In this document: positions 6,080-6,329 of the stretch, piece after piece
Layout of the letters: each line of letters starts with the position of its first letter
Numbering within the stretch: position 1 is the first letter of the stretch
Source: Fidelibacterota bacterium
Lineage (GTDB): Bacteria > Fidelibacterota > UBA2242 > JAFGTP01
Assembly: GCA_021735285.1 (NCBI GenBank)
Contig: JAIPHI010000153.1
Span: 1-6,329 of the forward strand
DNA: 6,329 nt
Direction of reading: 5' to 3'
Notes under the pieces: generated by a model
What the model was told of the DNA's origin: nothing
What the model saw: only the letters and a program-made list of their open reading frames with translations
Database searches by the model: none
Made by a program: the position numbers and the translations under genes

Positions 6080-6329
6080 TCCGCAAAATCCCAAATCCGA
6101 TGAAATTTATGATGGCTTTGAAACCGGAGTGGTAAAAAGTATAAAAGACGAATATGCTGTCATCACTTTGCAAGAACATGCTGCCTGTGAACATTGTCAT
6201 GCTAAGACTATTTGTAAACCCTCGCAGGGTAATCTACGGGAAGTCAAATTAAAAAATACTATGAATGTATCAGAAGGGGACAAAGTTCTCCTCGAAAGTT
6301 CCGACAAACAGCATATCAAGTTAACTTTC
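6069..6329 (+). CDS. rseC: RseC/MucC family protein (SoxR-reducing system RseC-like), 3'-truncated
   Basis: The first 87 codons are visible and the gene runs off the right edge. The start region GFETGVVKSIKDEYAVITLQ (16-35) is followed by C40-x2-C43-x5-C49, the same spacing as in the E. coli RseC N-terminal domain. SEGDKVLLES then corresponds to the VGDxVEL segment of the family. The fourth cysteine found in E. coli RseC is not seen. The expected transmembrane pair would lie beyond the window. RseC proteins are known partners of Rsx/Rnf gene clusters: in E. coli they act with Rsx to keep SoxR reduced, and in Bacteroidota they sit next to rnfB. The ATG at 6069 overlaps the last 11 bases of rnfB, with GGTGA (6059-6063) as a usable ribosome-binding site, so translation is probably coupled to rnfB. 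In-frame TTG (6057) and GTG (6060) are less likely starts. Confidence 0.82.
   Translation, partial: MKNNPQNPKSDEIYDGFETGVVKSIKDEYAVITLQEHAACEHCHAKTICKPSQGNLREVKLKNTMNVSEGDKVLLESSDKQHIKLTF

Noticed and set aside
5770..6094. Open frames on the - strand and a +1 frame (5823-6047) over the 3' half of rnfB
   Set aside because: They overlap the cysteine motifs of rnfB, and their translations show no family features. They are by-products of the rnfB coding sequence.
1..6329. CRISPR array, tRNA or rRNA genes, insertion sequence or integrase
   Set aside because: No regularly spaced repeats with unique spacers, no cloverleaf or rRNA-like segments and no transposase or integrase motifs were seen on either strand.

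Overview
The window carries an almost intact rnf operon in the order rnfC-rnfD-rnfG-rnfE-rnfA-rnfB. It encodes the membrane-bound ferredoxin:NAD+ oxidoreductase (Rnf) that couples electron flow between reduced ferredoxin and NAD(H) to Na+ or H+ movement. The operon is flanked upstream by the 3' end of an outer-membrane beta-barrel gene and downstream by the 5' end of an RseC/MucC-family gene. All readable genes are on the + strand.

Organism: the DNA is AT-rich. The partial first gene reads like an outer-membrane barrel, which points to a diderm (two-membrane) bacterium. The CDGEAB order and the short RnfC (437 aa) resemble the clostridial type, such as Acetobacterium, rather than the gamma-proteobacterial rsxABCDGE type. 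Together with an REP-like CCCTGAGCGAAGTCGAAGGG element, this suggests an anaerobic diderm, possibly of the wider FCB group (Cloacimonadota, Marinimicrobia, Calditrichota or Bacteroidota relatives). The phylum assignment is a weak inference.

Layout: 1-932 is the end of the barrel gene. 933-1006 is a short gap holding an AT-rich inverted repeat. 1007-5116 is a tightly packed rnfCDGEA block, with gaps of about 22, -4, 11 and 16 bases. 5117-5266 is a 150-base gap, the only sizeable break in the operon, and it holds an REP-like hairpin, a perfect 15-bp palindrome, an imperfect 13-bp direct repeat and a 29-codon small ORF ending at the rnfB ribosome-binding site. 5267-6079 is rnfB. 6069 to the window end is the start of the rseC-like gene, overlapping rnfB.

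How the genes work together: RnfB (many Fe-S clusters) takes electrons from ferredoxin. RnfA and RnfE hold a membrane-embedded Fe-S centre between them. RnfD and RnfG carry covalent FMN on threonines (T161 and T169 here). RnfC carries two [4Fe-4S] clusters and the NADH/flavin site. All the key residues are present, so the complex should be functional. The two things I would look at again are the altered cysteine pattern of the first RnfB cluster motif and the structured gap in front of rnfB. I see no clearly new multi-gene system.
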